38,430 bases of DNA, from NCBI GenBank assembly GCA_018066285.1, contig JAGHRS010000004.1:1-38430 (forward strand), in the 5' to 3' direction. The stretch is from Candidatus Treponema caballi (GTDB lineage: Bacteria > Spirochaetota > Spirochaetia > Treponematales > Treponemataceae). Below are positions 25,877 through 33,308 of this stretch, one piece after another. The position numbers and the translations under genes are program-made. How positions within the stretch are numbered: position 1 is the stretch's first letter; the number at the start of each line of letters is the position of its first letter. The notes under the pieces are model-generated. The model searched no databases, had not been told where the DNA came from, and was given only the letters and a program-made list of their open reading frames with translations.

Positions 25877-27019
25877 TTATTCACCGATTACGATGGAAAC
25901 GAGTGTCTGGTTTGAGTTGATCTGACCAAACTGTTCGCCGTAGCTTGAGAAACCGCACCACACCGGGAAGTTGTCGTTATACATGTTCGTCAGCCTGTCG
26001 TACGCCTTGAGATTACCAAAGTAGATGGTACGCAGAATGCAGTTGATGAAGAGGACGAACTCAGGTTTTCTGATTTCTTCCCTGATTTCCTTACAGGTGG
26101 TCTGCCCCATTGCTTCCCAGTCATCAGGGATAAGAAGGTCAACTTCGCTGTCCTTCAGGATGCGGCAGTACATGTTGACAGTGTTGTCATTGTTGAATCC
26201 CGCAATTGAAGAAATGTAGATGTAGTCACCGAATACGCGTCCGAACGGATGGTCCAGAACGGCGTTATCAACCTCAGAAACAGGAACACCGATTGCAGCA
26301 GCATATTCCTGCTTTGCCGGTCTTCCGTTGATGGTCATGACGCGGCGTGTCTTTGTATCCGCATCGGTAATCTTCATGGATTTGCCAGAAGGCTTGTAAA
26401 TGTTCTCTTTCCTGATGTCAAACTTCAGTTCCGTTGTTACGAACAGAAGTGCACAGCCATCTGAAACAGTCTTTCCATTATAAGAGACATATGTCTGCTG
26501 GAATTTCAGGTCATCTCCGGCTGATCCACCGGCAACAACAAACTTATCATTGCCGACTATCGCATAGAAAAGCGACAGGAACGCTTCCTCAGCATTACAC
26601 AGTCCGTTGACGAAATTGATGGCAAAAGAGTGCTTGTGCGACTCAGGGTCACCCGGGCGGATACCGTTTTTCGCCATGGCCGCTTCAATAGCTTTCTTGT
26701 GAATGATCGGAAATTTATCAACTCCATCAAGAATGACACCACTGAACTTTGTCCTGCTGTCGCTGATTGTCGTCAGAACGACAGATCCGTTAGCAAAACC
26801 TTTTGGTGAAATCTCACCAGAGGTGCTTGTTCCAATGATTTCAGCTTTGGGGAACCTGTTGTGCAGTTCAACAGAGAGTTCCGCAAAATCATACTTTACG
26901 CTGGCAAAAAAGATGACTGCATTGTAAGAAAAAAGATCTTTGCTAAGCTGAGAGCAGAGTGCATCTGCAACAATGGCAGCGTTACCTGAAACGTTTGTTG
27001 TTACAACTTCCTGTTCCAT
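25877..27019 (-). CDS. FIST-domain sensory protein
   Basis: A 380-residue soluble protein with FIST N-terminal (about 25-225; FFASVKYDF, IIGTSTSGEIS, VVAGGSAGDD) and FIST C-terminal (about 235-370; AKQEYAAAIG, HPFG) domains. FIST is a proposed small-ligand (amino-acid-like) sensor fused to or encoded beside MCP, GGDEF or kinase modules. Here it precedes a soluble MCP in one operon. The start codon has an AGGAG site; a hairpin lies immediately before it. Confidence 0.88.
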   Translation of the reverse strand: MEQEVVTTNVSGNAAIVADALCSQLSKDLFSYNAVIFFASVKYDFAELSVELHNRFPKAEIIGTSTSGEISPKGFANGSVVLTTISDSRTKFSGVILDGVDKFPIIHKKAIEAAMAKNGIRPGDPESHKHSFAINFVNGLCNAEEAFLSLFYAIVGNDKFVVAGGSAGDDLKFQQTYVSYNGKTVSDGCALLFVTTELKFDIRKENIYKPSGKSMKITDADTKTRRVMTINGRPAKQEYAAAIGVPVSEVDNAVLDHPFGRVFGDYIYISSIAGFNNDNTVNMYCRILKDSEVDLLIPDDWEAMGQTTCKEIREEIRKPEFVLFINCILRTIYFGNLKAYDRLTNMYNDNFPVWCGFSSYGEQFGQINSNQTLVSIVIGE

Positions 27020-27033
27020 AATACTATTCTCCT

Positions 27034-27051
27034 GATACTTATAAAAGTATC
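27034..27051 (-). promoter_or_regulatory. Hairpin next to the FIST ribosome binding site
   Basis: Perfect 7-bp inverted repeat GATACTT/AAGTATC with a 4-nt loop, immediately 5' of the AGGAG of the FIST gene on the minus strand. It could be an operator or an mRNA structure affecting translation. Confidence 0.4.
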
Positions 27052-27128
27052 ATGTGTAAAGTAATTATGTAAAAGAAATAATTACGCTTTCAGGGAAAGA
27101 AATAAGAGTTTGAGCACATTGTGAAGTC

Positions 27129-27157
27129 TTGCACAACCTCAAGAAATTCTGTACAGT
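27129..27157 (+). promoter_or_regulatory. Promoter of glyA
   Basis: TTGCAC (27129-27134) and TACAGT (27152-27157) are 17 bp apart. The start would be near 27164, a few bases before the first riboswitch stem. Confidence 0.6.
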
Positions 27158-27163
27158 AGAAAC

Positions 27164-27255
27164 ATAACTTCTGGCGTTTATGATGGAGTTAACCATCGTG
27201 AAGTGCACGGATTTTTCCCCGTGCTGCACCTGCCGCGCGCCTGGACAGGTCAGAA
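27164..27255 (+). ncRNA. ZTP (pfl-motif) riboswitch upstream of glyA
   Basis: P1: ACTTC (27167-27171) with GAAGT (27200-27204). It encloses the conserved CTGGCG (27171-27176) and hairpin P2 GATGG/CCATC (27182-27197). A variable stem GCACGG/CCGTGC (27205-27224) follows. The second subdomain ACCTG...CAGGT (27228-27250) carries CGCCTGG. GGCG (27173-27176) can pair with CGCC (27238-27241), the defining pseudoknot of the class. ZTP riboswitches switch on one-carbon genes such as glyA when 10-formyl-THF is short. The element deviates from the usual CCGCCTGGGC. A short hairpin ATGCC/GGCAT (27264-27282) beside the AAGGAG suggests control of translation. Confidence 0.7.
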
Positions 27256-27297
27256 ACGTTTACATGCCTTAATTCACGGCATTACAAGGAGTTTCCC

Positions 27298-28800
27298 ATG
27301 ACACCATTACAGGAGTACATCTCCAGCACACCAGTTGAGAAAATCAACACGGCAATGACAGCGTATGTTGCAAACCTTACACAGGTTTCTACAGTCAATC
27401 CTTCAATCGCAGCAGACGTGGTAAAGGAGCTTGAAACACAGCGCAGCCACCTGAAGCTCGTTGCTTCTGAAAACTACTGCTCACTCGCAACTCAGGCTGC
27501 TATGGGCAACCTCCTTACAGACAAGTACGCAGAAGGATATCCTGAGCACCGCTACTATGGCGGCTGCGTAAACGTCGACTCAGTCGAGAATACAGCTGCT
27601 CACGAAGCAGAAGCACTGTTCGGTGCAGATTACGCATACGTTCAGCCACATGCAGGCTGCGACGCAAACGTCGTTGCTTACTGGGCAATTCTTTCAGCAA
27701 AAGTTGAAACACCTACTCTTGAAGAACTCGGTGTCAAATCTCTGAACGACCTTACAGCAGAGCAGTTCGACATGCTCAGAAAGAGATTCGGCAACCAGAA
27801 GCTCATGGGTCTTGATTACAGCTGCGGCGGTCACCTGACACACGGCTACAAGATGAACGTTTCAGCACGTATGTTTGAAAGCCATCCATACGGCGTTGAT
27901 CCAGAGACAGGCCTTCTTGATTACGACGCAATCGAAAAGCAGGCTATGGAAGTAAAGCCACTCATCCTGCTCACCGGTTATTCAGCATATCCACGCAAGA
28001 TCAACTTCCGCCGCTTCCGCGACATTGCAGACAAGTGCGGTGCAGTCCTCATGGTAGATATGGCACACTTCGCAGGCCTCGTTGCAGGTAAGGTCCTGAC
28101 AGGCGATTACGATCCGGTAAAGTGGGCAGACGTCGTTACATCAACAACACACAAGACACTCCGCGGACCACGCGGTGCAATCATCCTCTGCAAGGAAGCT
28201 TTCGCTGACTACGTCAACAAGGGCTGTCCGATGGTTCTCGGCGGCCCACTGCCACACGTTATGGCTGCAAAAGCAATCGCCTTCAAGGAAGCAAACTCAC
28301 CAGAGTACCAGAAGTACGCACACAACGTTGCTGACAACGCTGCATACCTCGCTGAGTGCTGCATGAAGAAGGGCATGAAGCTCCAGACAAACGGAACTGA
28401 AAACCACCTGATGCTGATCGACGTTTACACAACATACGGTCTTACAGGTAAGCAGGCAGAAGCTGCAATGTTCGAATGCGGCGTTACACTCAACGCAAAC
28501 GCACTGCCATACGACAAGATGGGTGCATGGTGGACAAGCGGTATCCGCGTTGGTACTCCAGCCCTCACAACACTCGGCATGGGCAAGGACGAGATGGCAG
28601 AAGTTGCTGACATTATCGACTTCGTCCTTAAGGGAACAAAGCCTGGCCTTACAAAAGAAGGCAAGCCTGCAAAGGGCAAGATTGACCTTGACCCTGCAGT
28701 TAAGGAAGCAGCCCAGAAGCGCGTAAAGGCACTGCTCGGCAAGTTCGTCCTCTATCCGGAACTTGACCTGGACTTCCTGAAGAAGGCTTTCGTAAAGTAA
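27298..28800 (+). CDS. glyA: Serine hydroxymethyltransferase (long form)
   Basis: A 500-residue protein. The PLP lysine is Lys286 in TSTTHKTLRGPRG, with LVASENYCS and DMAHFAGLVA as typical motifs. It interconverts serine and glycine while forming 5,10-methylene-THF in the cytoplasm. It is about 80 residues longer than the E. coli enzyme: an N-terminal extension of about 30 residues and an insert at about 134-168, as in treponemal and chlamydial enzymes. The codon set is narrow, as in highly expressed genes. AAGGAG lies 6 nt before the ATG, and a ZTP-type riboswitch precedes it. Confidence 0.95.
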   Translation: MTPLQEYISSTPVEKINTAMTAYVANLTQVSTVNPSIAADVVKELETQRSHLKLVASENYCSLATQAAMGNLLTDKYAEGYPEHRYYGGCVNVDSVENTAAHEAEALFGADYAYVQPHAGCDANVVAYWAILSAKVETPTLEELGVKSLNDLTAEQFDMLRKRFGNQKLMGLDYSCGGHLTHGYKMNVSARMFESHPYGVDPETGLLDYDAIEKQAMEVKPLILLTGYSAYPRKINFRRFRDIADKCGAVLMVDMAHFAGLVAGKVLTGDYDPVKWADVVTSTTHKTLRGPRGAIILCKEAFADYVNKGCPMVLGGPLPHVMAAKAIAFKEANSPEYQKYAHNVADNAAYLAECCMKKGMKLQTNGTENHLMLIDVYTTYGLTGKQAEAAMFECGVTLNANALPYDKMGAWWTSGIRVGTPALTTLGMGKDEMAEVADIIDFVLKGTKPGLTKEGKPAKGKIDLDPAVKEAAQKRVKALLGKFVLYPELDLDFLKKAFVK

Positions 28801-28805
28801 GCAGA

Positions 28806-28877
28806 CAGAAAGCCCCGTACGCTTTCTGATGAAGAGCGGCTCATCCTGCTGACCGGCAGATGCAGCCGCTTTTTTTA
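28806..28877 (+). terminator. Tandem hairpins and intrinsic terminator of glyA
   Basis: A first hairpin CAGAAAGC/GCTTTCTG (28806-28828) is followed by AGCGGCT/AGCCGCT (28835-28870) with inner pairing and then eight T. The second is a strong intrinsic terminator. Confidence 0.85.
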
Positions 28878-28885
28878 TACCCGTT

Positions 28886-28975
28886 AACAGTCAACTGTTT
28901 GACAATTTTCCTTTTTCAATTCATTTGTGACAATTTTCTTTTTTCACACACTTAATCAAAACTGACGTTTAGAAT
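28886..28975 (+). promoter_or_regulatory. Operator-like repeats and -10 box before the first XRE gene
   Basis: An inverted repeat AACAGT-CA-ACTGTT (28886-28899) is followed by two 19-bp direct repeats, TGACAATTTTCCTTTTTCA (28900-28918) and the same with one change (28928-28946), offset 28 bp. A TAGAAT (28970-28975) ends 7 nt before the ATG at 28983. The repeats are good candidates for binding by the encoded regulators. Confidence 0.45.
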
Positions 28976-28982
28976 GGCGTTC

Positions 28983-29348
28983 ATGAACTTTTGGGACAGA
29001 GTAGACACTCTTCTTGAGAATAAAGGCATTACACGTAAAGAACTGGCAGCTGAAGCAGCATTTGATGTTTCAAGTATCGGAAAAGGAAAAAGTCAGAAAC
29101 TGAACAGCAGTCCGTCTGCTGATATTGCAGTCCGCATAGCCCGTGTATTGGAAACAACCGTTGAATATCTGGTTTCTGGAGTAATTTCTGATCCACAACC
29201 ACAAAATCTGGATCTGGACTCGTTCTATAAATACGAACGCTCTATCCGCAGCCTGTCAACACTTCCGGAAAAACAACAGAAAGCCATAGAAAACCTTATT
29301 GAAGACATCAGCACATCCTACAGCGGTGATGACACGGACAAAGACTAA
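28983..29348 (+). CDS. XRE-family helix-turn-helix regulator, copy 1
   Basis: 121 residues from the ATG at 28983; a Met three codons upstream (28974) overlaps the -10 box. Residues 1-65 form a Cro/CI-type helix-turn-helix (ITRKELAAEAAFDVSSIGKGK, PSADIAVRIARVLETTVEYLVSG). The C-terminal 45 residues form a helix that probably dimerises. It starts MNFWDRV, almost identical to the next gene's MNFWERV. No phage or toxin gene is adjacent. Function is unknown beyond DNA binding. Confidence 0.8.
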   Translation: MNFWDRVDTLLENKGITRKELAAEAAFDVSSIGKGKSQKLNSSPSADIAVRIARVLETTVEYLVSGVISDPQPQNLDLDSFYKYERSIRSLSTLPEKQQKAIENLIEDISTSYSGDDTDKD

Positions 29349-29427
29349 CTATTTTCCATTATCCTAATTTTTTGGATATTCTCTCATTTTCCACCAAGTT
29401 TCATAAACTTTATTTGATTATGGTTTT

Positions 29428-29766
29428 ATGAACTTTTGGGAACGGGTTGAATACCTTCTAGAACAAAAAGATATAACAAAAAAAGAACTTGCAATGATTG
29501 CCGGATTCAGTCCCTCTAATATTTCTAAAGGAAAGCGTGAAAACAGTTTTCCCTCTGCAGAAACTGCCGTAGAAATAGCTAAAATACTGAATACAACAGT
29601 CGAATATCTGGTAACTGGAGACAGTTCAAAATCATCAAATACATTTCAAAATGATTCTTCTGTTTATTACCGCTATTCAAAAACAATCAAAAACCTGAAT
29701 TCAATACCTGCCGACAGGCGGAAACTCATTGAAACAATGATTCAGGATATGGGCGGTCTTGAGTAA
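29428..29766 (+). CDS. XRE-family helix-turn-helix regulator, copy 2
   Basis: 112 residues, collinear with the upstream gene over its whole length (MNFWERVEYLLEQK, ITKKELAMIAGFSPSNISKGK, SAETAVEIAKILNTTVEYLVTG, C-terminal YYRYSKTIKNLNSIP). A tandem duplication is clear, but the copies are strongly diverged at DNA level and this one is more AT-rich. The 79-bp gap has no obvious ribosome binding site and only weak -10 candidates, so it may be read from the first gene's promoter. It converges on the phosphatase gene with 9 bp between. Confidence 0.78.
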   Translation: MNFWERVEYLLEQKDITKKELAMIAGFSPSNISKGKRENSFPSAETAVEIAKILNTTVEYLVTGDSSKSSNTFQNDSSVYYRYSKTIKNLNSIPADRRKLIETMIQDMGGLE

Positions 29767-29775
29767 ATCAGCTTC

Positions 29776-30558
29776 TTACAGACTGAATGAATCGGTGAAA
29801 TAACCGGATGGAGACACTTCCACTCCTTTTGCAAGCAGATGGTGCGAGTCACCAAGCGTCTGACAGCGGAAAGAGGCAACGCCGGGCCGAACTTCCTCAG
29901 CAGCAACCACAGTCACTGACGTCGGCGGGCAGAAGAACGTCTGGATGAAGAACACTGGCGACGCGCCGAGTAAATGTCCCAAAACCGCAGACGTAATACC
30001 GAAATGGCAGAAAAAGACAAGCGTCGTGTCATCAAGAGCGTGTCCGGCGCTGCTCGTTTCAGTATGCGGAGTGTCGTACAGGGCGGGAGAAGCCATCCGT
30101 AAGCGGGCATCACTGTCGCCTTCAGCTGGCGTACGGCGGACGTAGCCATAGCGGGCAAGCACTTCATCAATGCCTTTTACGGTACGCTGCCATACTTCGG
30201 TAGCGCAAGTGTCTTTGTACAGTTCTGCATCTATCCAGTGTACCTTATCGTACAGCTCCGGATGAGAGGTGAAGTATTCGGGTGTCCAGTCCCAGCCGTG
30301 TCTGAGCTCGCCCGTATCAGGGTCAGTTGCCCGGATGGGAAGCTCTTCAAGCCAGTCAAGTGTCTCAGGGACAACACCTGTCCCTTCAAGCGCGATACGG
30401 GCAGTCTGCTGCGCGCGGCCGAGAGGAGATGCAAAACAATGGGTTATTGGCCACGTAGCGACCCGGTCATGCAGGCACTCAGCCTCTTTCACGCCCCTTT
30501 CAGTAAGGGAATCGTGAACATAATCAGGGTCGCCGTGACGGACGAAAATAAGACGCAT
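29776..30558 (-). CDS. Histidine phosphatase family protein
   Basis: A 260-residue protein of the phosphoglycerate-mutase-like fold. The phospho-His loop is VRHGDPDY (Arg7-His8-Gly9), a second Arg is in SPLGRAQQTA, and the second catalytic His is in FFCHFG. Family members dephosphorylate sugar phosphates, nucleotides or other small molecules; the substrate here is not deducible. Its ATG overlaps the apt stop as TAATG, so the two are translationally coupled and a role in nucleotide salvage is possible. Confidence 0.85.
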   Translation of the reverse strand: MRLIFVRHGDPDYVHDSLTERGVKEAECLHDRVATWPITHCFASPLGRAQQTARIALEGTGVVPETLDWLEELPIRATDPDTGELRHGWDWTPEYFTSHPELYDKVHWIDAELYKDTCATEVWQRTVKGIDEVLARYGYVRRTPAEGDSDARLRMASPALYDTPHTETSSAGHALDDTTLVFFCHFGITSAVLGHLLGASPVFFIQTFFCPPTSVTVVAAEEVRPGVASFRCQTLGDSHHLLAKGVEVSPSGYFTDSFSL

Positions 30559-31091
30559 TATGCGCCCTGGAAGTTGATCAGTGTCGTTACAGGAACAGGA
30601 TCAAGAACCTTGGTGTAGTTGAGTTCAGGAAGGCCGATGATGCCGAAGAACTCAGCAACAGAAGCGCCGCCCTGCTCAATGACATTCTTTGCAGCCTTGA
30701 GCGTACCGCCGGTAGCAATGAGGTCATCTACAACGAGGATGCGCTGGCCCTTCTTGATGTCAGCCTTGTGCACTTCGATTTCAGCTGTTCCGTATTCAAG
30801 AGCATACTTGCATCCGTATGTGTCTCCAGGAAGCTTTCCCTTCTTTCTGATAAGGATGAGCGGAATGCCAAGCTTTTCAGCAAGTGGTGCTGCGAAAACA
30901 AAGCCGCGTGATTCAACACCTGCTACGGCGTCAATCTTTGCGTCCTTATAGCGCTCGTACATCTGGTTAAGGCAGATTTTGAAGGCTTCTGGCTTTGTAA
31001 GTACGCCAGTAATGTCATAGAAAAGAATTCCCGGTGTCGGGAAATCCGGAATGCGGCGGATGGCCGCGTCAAGAATCTCTGTATCGTTCAT
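30558..31091 (-). CDS. apt: Adenine phosphoribosyltransferase
   Basis: A 177-residue protein of standard length. The PRPP loop is VVDDLIATGGT, and the N-terminal family pattern IPDFPTPGILFYDITGVL is clear. It converts adenine and PRPP to AMP in the cytoplasm for purine salvage. A promoter TTGCGG-17 bp-TAAAAT ends 6 nt before the ATG. An AAGGAG lies 12 nt before the ATG but upstream of the -10. Confidence 0.95.
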   Translation of the reverse strand: MNDTEILDAAIRRIPDFPTPGILFYDITGVLTKPEAFKICLNQMYERYKDAKIDAVAGVESRGFVFAAPLAEKLGIPLILIRKKGKLPGDTYGCKYALEYGTAEIEVHKADIKKGQRILVVDDLIATGGTLKAAKNVIEQGGASVAEFFGIIGLPELNYTKVLDPVPVTTLINFQGA

Positions 31092-31097
31092 GCTTTT

Positions 31098-31126
31098 ATT
31101 TTACTCCTTTTTAATGCTTTCCGCAA
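31098..31126 (-). promoter_or_regulatory. Promoter of apt
   Basis: On the minus strand TTGCGG (31126-31121), 17-bp spacer, TAAAAT (31103-31098), then 6 nt to the ATG at 31091. Confidence 0.55.
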
Positions 31127-31135
31127 ATACCAGAT

Positions 31136-32071
31136 TTATTTGCTTTCAGCCCTGCTTTCAGTCTTGCGCATGAGGGCACGTCTTGTTCTGACAGCAGCCA
31201 GATACTTTTCAAGCGACCCGGCATCATCATCCGCTATTGCAGCGCGGAACTTCTGCATTGAGTCAAGAAAAGTGTCCACATGCGGCAGCAAAGCATCCTT
31301 GTTTGAAAGGAAGAGCTCTGTCCAGAGCGGCGCGTTTATCATGGCAATGCGGGTAAGGTCTTCAAAGCTGCCGCCGCCGAACTCGGTGACGCGCTCGTCT
31401 TCCGCGCTGTCAACAAGAGCAGACGCTATGACATGACACAGCTGCGACGTGAATGCAATCTTGCTGTCATGCGTCTTTGCCGTTGTCTCGATAATCTGAC
31501 CGAAACCAAGCGCACGGATAATTGTCTTGAAGCGCTCCAGACGTTCAACATCCGAAAGCTGACCAGCTTCATGAGACGCGCTGGATGCGACAGATCTTGG
31601 AATGACGATGTAGTTACGTCCTTCAAAGTGAACAGTGTCTGAATGGCCAAACCCCTCGCGGTCGCTGCCTGCCATGGGGTGCCCTGCTATATACTGCGGA
31701 CACGCAGCCTCGCATTCCGCTACCTCACTGCCCTTCACGCCTGCAATATCCGTGACAATTGCGTCAGGAGCAAAGTCAGCGGCGTGCTCTTTTATGAAAC
31801 TGAATGCGGCGTCAGGATAGACACACACAAAGACCATGCTGCATTTTTTGAGCATTGCAGCGGCATTCTGCATGGAAAAAGCGCCGTCTATGACGCCTTC
31901 TGCAAGGGCCGCTTCCAGCACATCCGCTCGCGTGTCACAGGCGAAGATTTCGCTTTCAGAAGCCTCAGACCAGCCCGCTTCTGCAAGTCTACCGGATGAA
32001 GAGGCTGCCCTGCGGATGGCACGCGCAAAGCCGCCGCCCATAAGGCCAAGGCCGACAATTCCAAACGTCAT
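31136..32071 (-). CDS. tyrA: Prephenate dehydrogenase
   Basis: A 311-residue monofunctional enzyme. The NAD-binding motif GLGLMGG is at the N terminus, with the substrate-binding signature GHPMAGSDREG and the DIAGVKG segment. It oxidises prephenate to 4-hydroxyphenylpyruvate, the tyrosine branch. There is no chorismate mutase or ACT domain, so feedback control must act elsewhere. It follows aroF with a 3-bp gap, forming a two-gene operon under the leader-peptide attenuator. Confidence 0.92.
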   Translation of the reverse strand: MTFGIVGLGLMGGGFARAIRRAASSSGRLAEAGWSEASESEIFACDTRADVLEAALAEGVIDGAFSMQNAAAMLKKCSMVFVCVYPDAAFSFIKEHAADFAPDAIVTDIAGVKGSEVAECEAACPQYIAGHPMAGSDREGFGHSDTVHFEGRNYIVIPRSVASSASHEAGQLSDVERLERFKTIIRALGFGQIIETTAKTHDSKIAFTSQLCHVIASALVDSAEDERVTEFGGGSFEDLTRIAMINAPLWTELFLSNKDALLPHVDTFLDSMQKFRAAIADDDAGSLEKYLAAVRTRRALMRKTESRAESK

Positions 32072-32074
32072 TTT

Positions 32075-33097
32075 CTACAGGTCCTTGTCTTCAATGGCAG
32101 CGTACTTACGGAGCTTCTTCATGAGAGACTCAAACTGGGCAGGCGTAATTGACTGCTCACCGTCACAAAGAGCCATTTCAGGATTGTTATGAACCTCAAC
32201 GATAATGCCGTCAGCGCCTGCTGCAAGAGCTGCTTTTGCCATTGGCTCAACCATCCATGCACAGCCGGTCGCGTGGCTTGGGTCAACGATGACAGGCAGG
32301 TGCGTCTCGCGTTTCAGGAACGGAACGACGCTCAGATCAAGAACATTGCGCGTAAAACTGTCAAAGCTTCTTATACCGCGTTCACACAGAATGACGTTCT
32401 CGTTTCCGCCTGCCATGATGTATTCGGCTGACATAAGCAGTTCCTTTGCCGTATTTGCAAGGCCGCGCTTCAGAAGAATAGGCTTTCCGCAGTGACCGAG
32501 CTCTTTCAAAAGGTCAAAGTTCTGCATGTTGCGCGCGCCAATCTGGATGATATCTACATTGTCGAACAGTTCAAGCTGCTTGACTGACATAAGTTCAGTA
32601 ACGATTGGAAGGCCTGTTGCGCGCTTTGCTTCAAGCAGCAGGTCGATGCCCTCACAGCCCATGCCCTGGAAAGAGTACGGGGAAGTACGCGGCTTGAAGG
32701 CGCCTCCGCGGAGCATGCGCGCTCCTGAAAGCTTTACGGCGCGGGCAATGCCGGTAAGCTGATCGCGGCTTTCAACAGAGCAAGGACCAGCAATAACGGT
32801 GAAGTTTGGCGCACCGATTACAACGTCCTTTTCCTCTGTAGGAATGCGCACCAGCGTATCATCCGGATGGAACTTGCGGTTCGCCATTTTATACGGTTCC
32901 TGAACACGCATAACCTTTTCTACAAGGTGGTTAGCCTTGAGTGATTCAGCATCAATGCCGCTTGTATCACCTACAAGACCGAGAATGGCAGTATTTTCGC
33001 CGAATGACTCATGAATGCCTACTCCCAGTGCTTTAAGATGGGTGGCAAGCTCATCAACCTCTTCCTTTTTAATTCCGTGTTTCAGAACAACAATCAT
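32075..33097 (-). CDS. aroF: 3-deoxy-7-phosphoheptulonate synthase, beta type
   Basis: A 340-residue DAHP synthase of the Thermotoga/Bacillus type. A ferredoxin-like regulatory domain (1-70, MIVVLKHGIKKEEVDELATHL) precedes the barrel with AGPCSVES, RGGAFKPRTSPYSFQG, VIVDPSHATG and IVEVHNNPE. It joins PEP and erythrose-4-phosphate as the first step to aromatic amino acids. In related enzymes the N-terminal domain binds Tyr or Phe for feedback inhibition. The ATG has GGAGG about 6 nt upstream. Transcription is probably controlled by the upstream attenuator. Confidence 0.94.
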   Translation of the reverse strand: MIVVLKHGIKKEEVDELATHLKALGVGIHESFGENTAILGLVGDTSGIDAESLKANHLVEKVMRVQEPYKMANRKFHPDDTLVRIPTEEKDVVIGAPNFTVIAGPCSVESRDQLTGIARAVKLSGARMLRGGAFKPRTSPYSFQGMGCEGIDLLLEAKRATGLPIVTELMSVKQLELFDNVDIIQIGARNMQNFDLLKELGHCGKPILLKRGLANTAKELLMSAEYIMAGGNENVILCERGIRSFDSFTRNVLDLSVVPFLKRETHLPVIVDPSHATGCAWMVEPMAKAALAAGADGIIVEVHNNPEMALCDGEQSITPAQFESLMKKLRKYAAIEDKDL

Positions 33098-33141
33098 ATC
33101 TTCCTCCAGTCCATTCAGGACGTTTATTTTCGGTTTGGGGT

Positions 33142-33175
33142 AAAAAAAAGGAGATTCCGTTGTGCGGAATCTCCT
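33142..33175 (-). terminator. Attenuator terminator upstream of aroF
   Basis: On the minus strand AGGAGATTCCG and its exact complement form an 11-bp stem around loop CACAA, followed by eight T (33149-33142). It sits 45 bp before the aroF ATG, after the leader ORF, so it can only act as a premature terminator. Confidence 0.88.
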
Positions 33176-33240
33176 GTAATTACCTCTGGTAATACATGCA
33201 AGCCTTAAGCATTACTGCTTGTTGGCATTGCTGTCCGCAC
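33162..33240 (-). promoter_or_regulatory. Antiterminator pairing of the aroF leader
   Basis: Segment 2 (GTGCGGA, 33240-33234), at the end of the leader ORF, is fully complementary to TCCGCAC (33168-33162) in the terminator's 5' arm and loop. Pairing would break the terminator. Segment 2 can also pair with segment 1 (GTCCG at 33292-33288 with CGGAC at 33237-33233). A separate small hairpin ATTACC-AGA-GGTAAT (33193-33179) lies between. Confidence 0.65.
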
Positions 33241-33301
33241 TACAGTGAGAAAACTCGTAATAATAATAAAAGAATGTCTCTGCATAACGGACTGTATTCA
33301 T
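33212..33301 (-). CDS. Phe/Tyr-rich leader peptide of the aroF-tyrA attenuator
   Basis: A 29-codon ORF from the ATG at 33301 to TAA at 33214-33212. It contains FFYYYYEF at residues 10-17 plus Tyr6: eight aromatic codons of 29, six in a row. The downstream genes make Phe/Tyr precursors. It starts 7 nt after a consensus -10 and has no properly spaced ribosome binding site, so its mRNA would be leaderless. Like pheL or trpL, its role is to let the ribosome sense charged tRNA-Phe and tRNA-Tyr; the peptide itself probably has no function. Confidence 0.8.
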   Translation of the reverse strand: MNTVRYAETFFYYYYEFSHCSADSNANKQ

Positions 33302-33308
33302 ATCTGGA

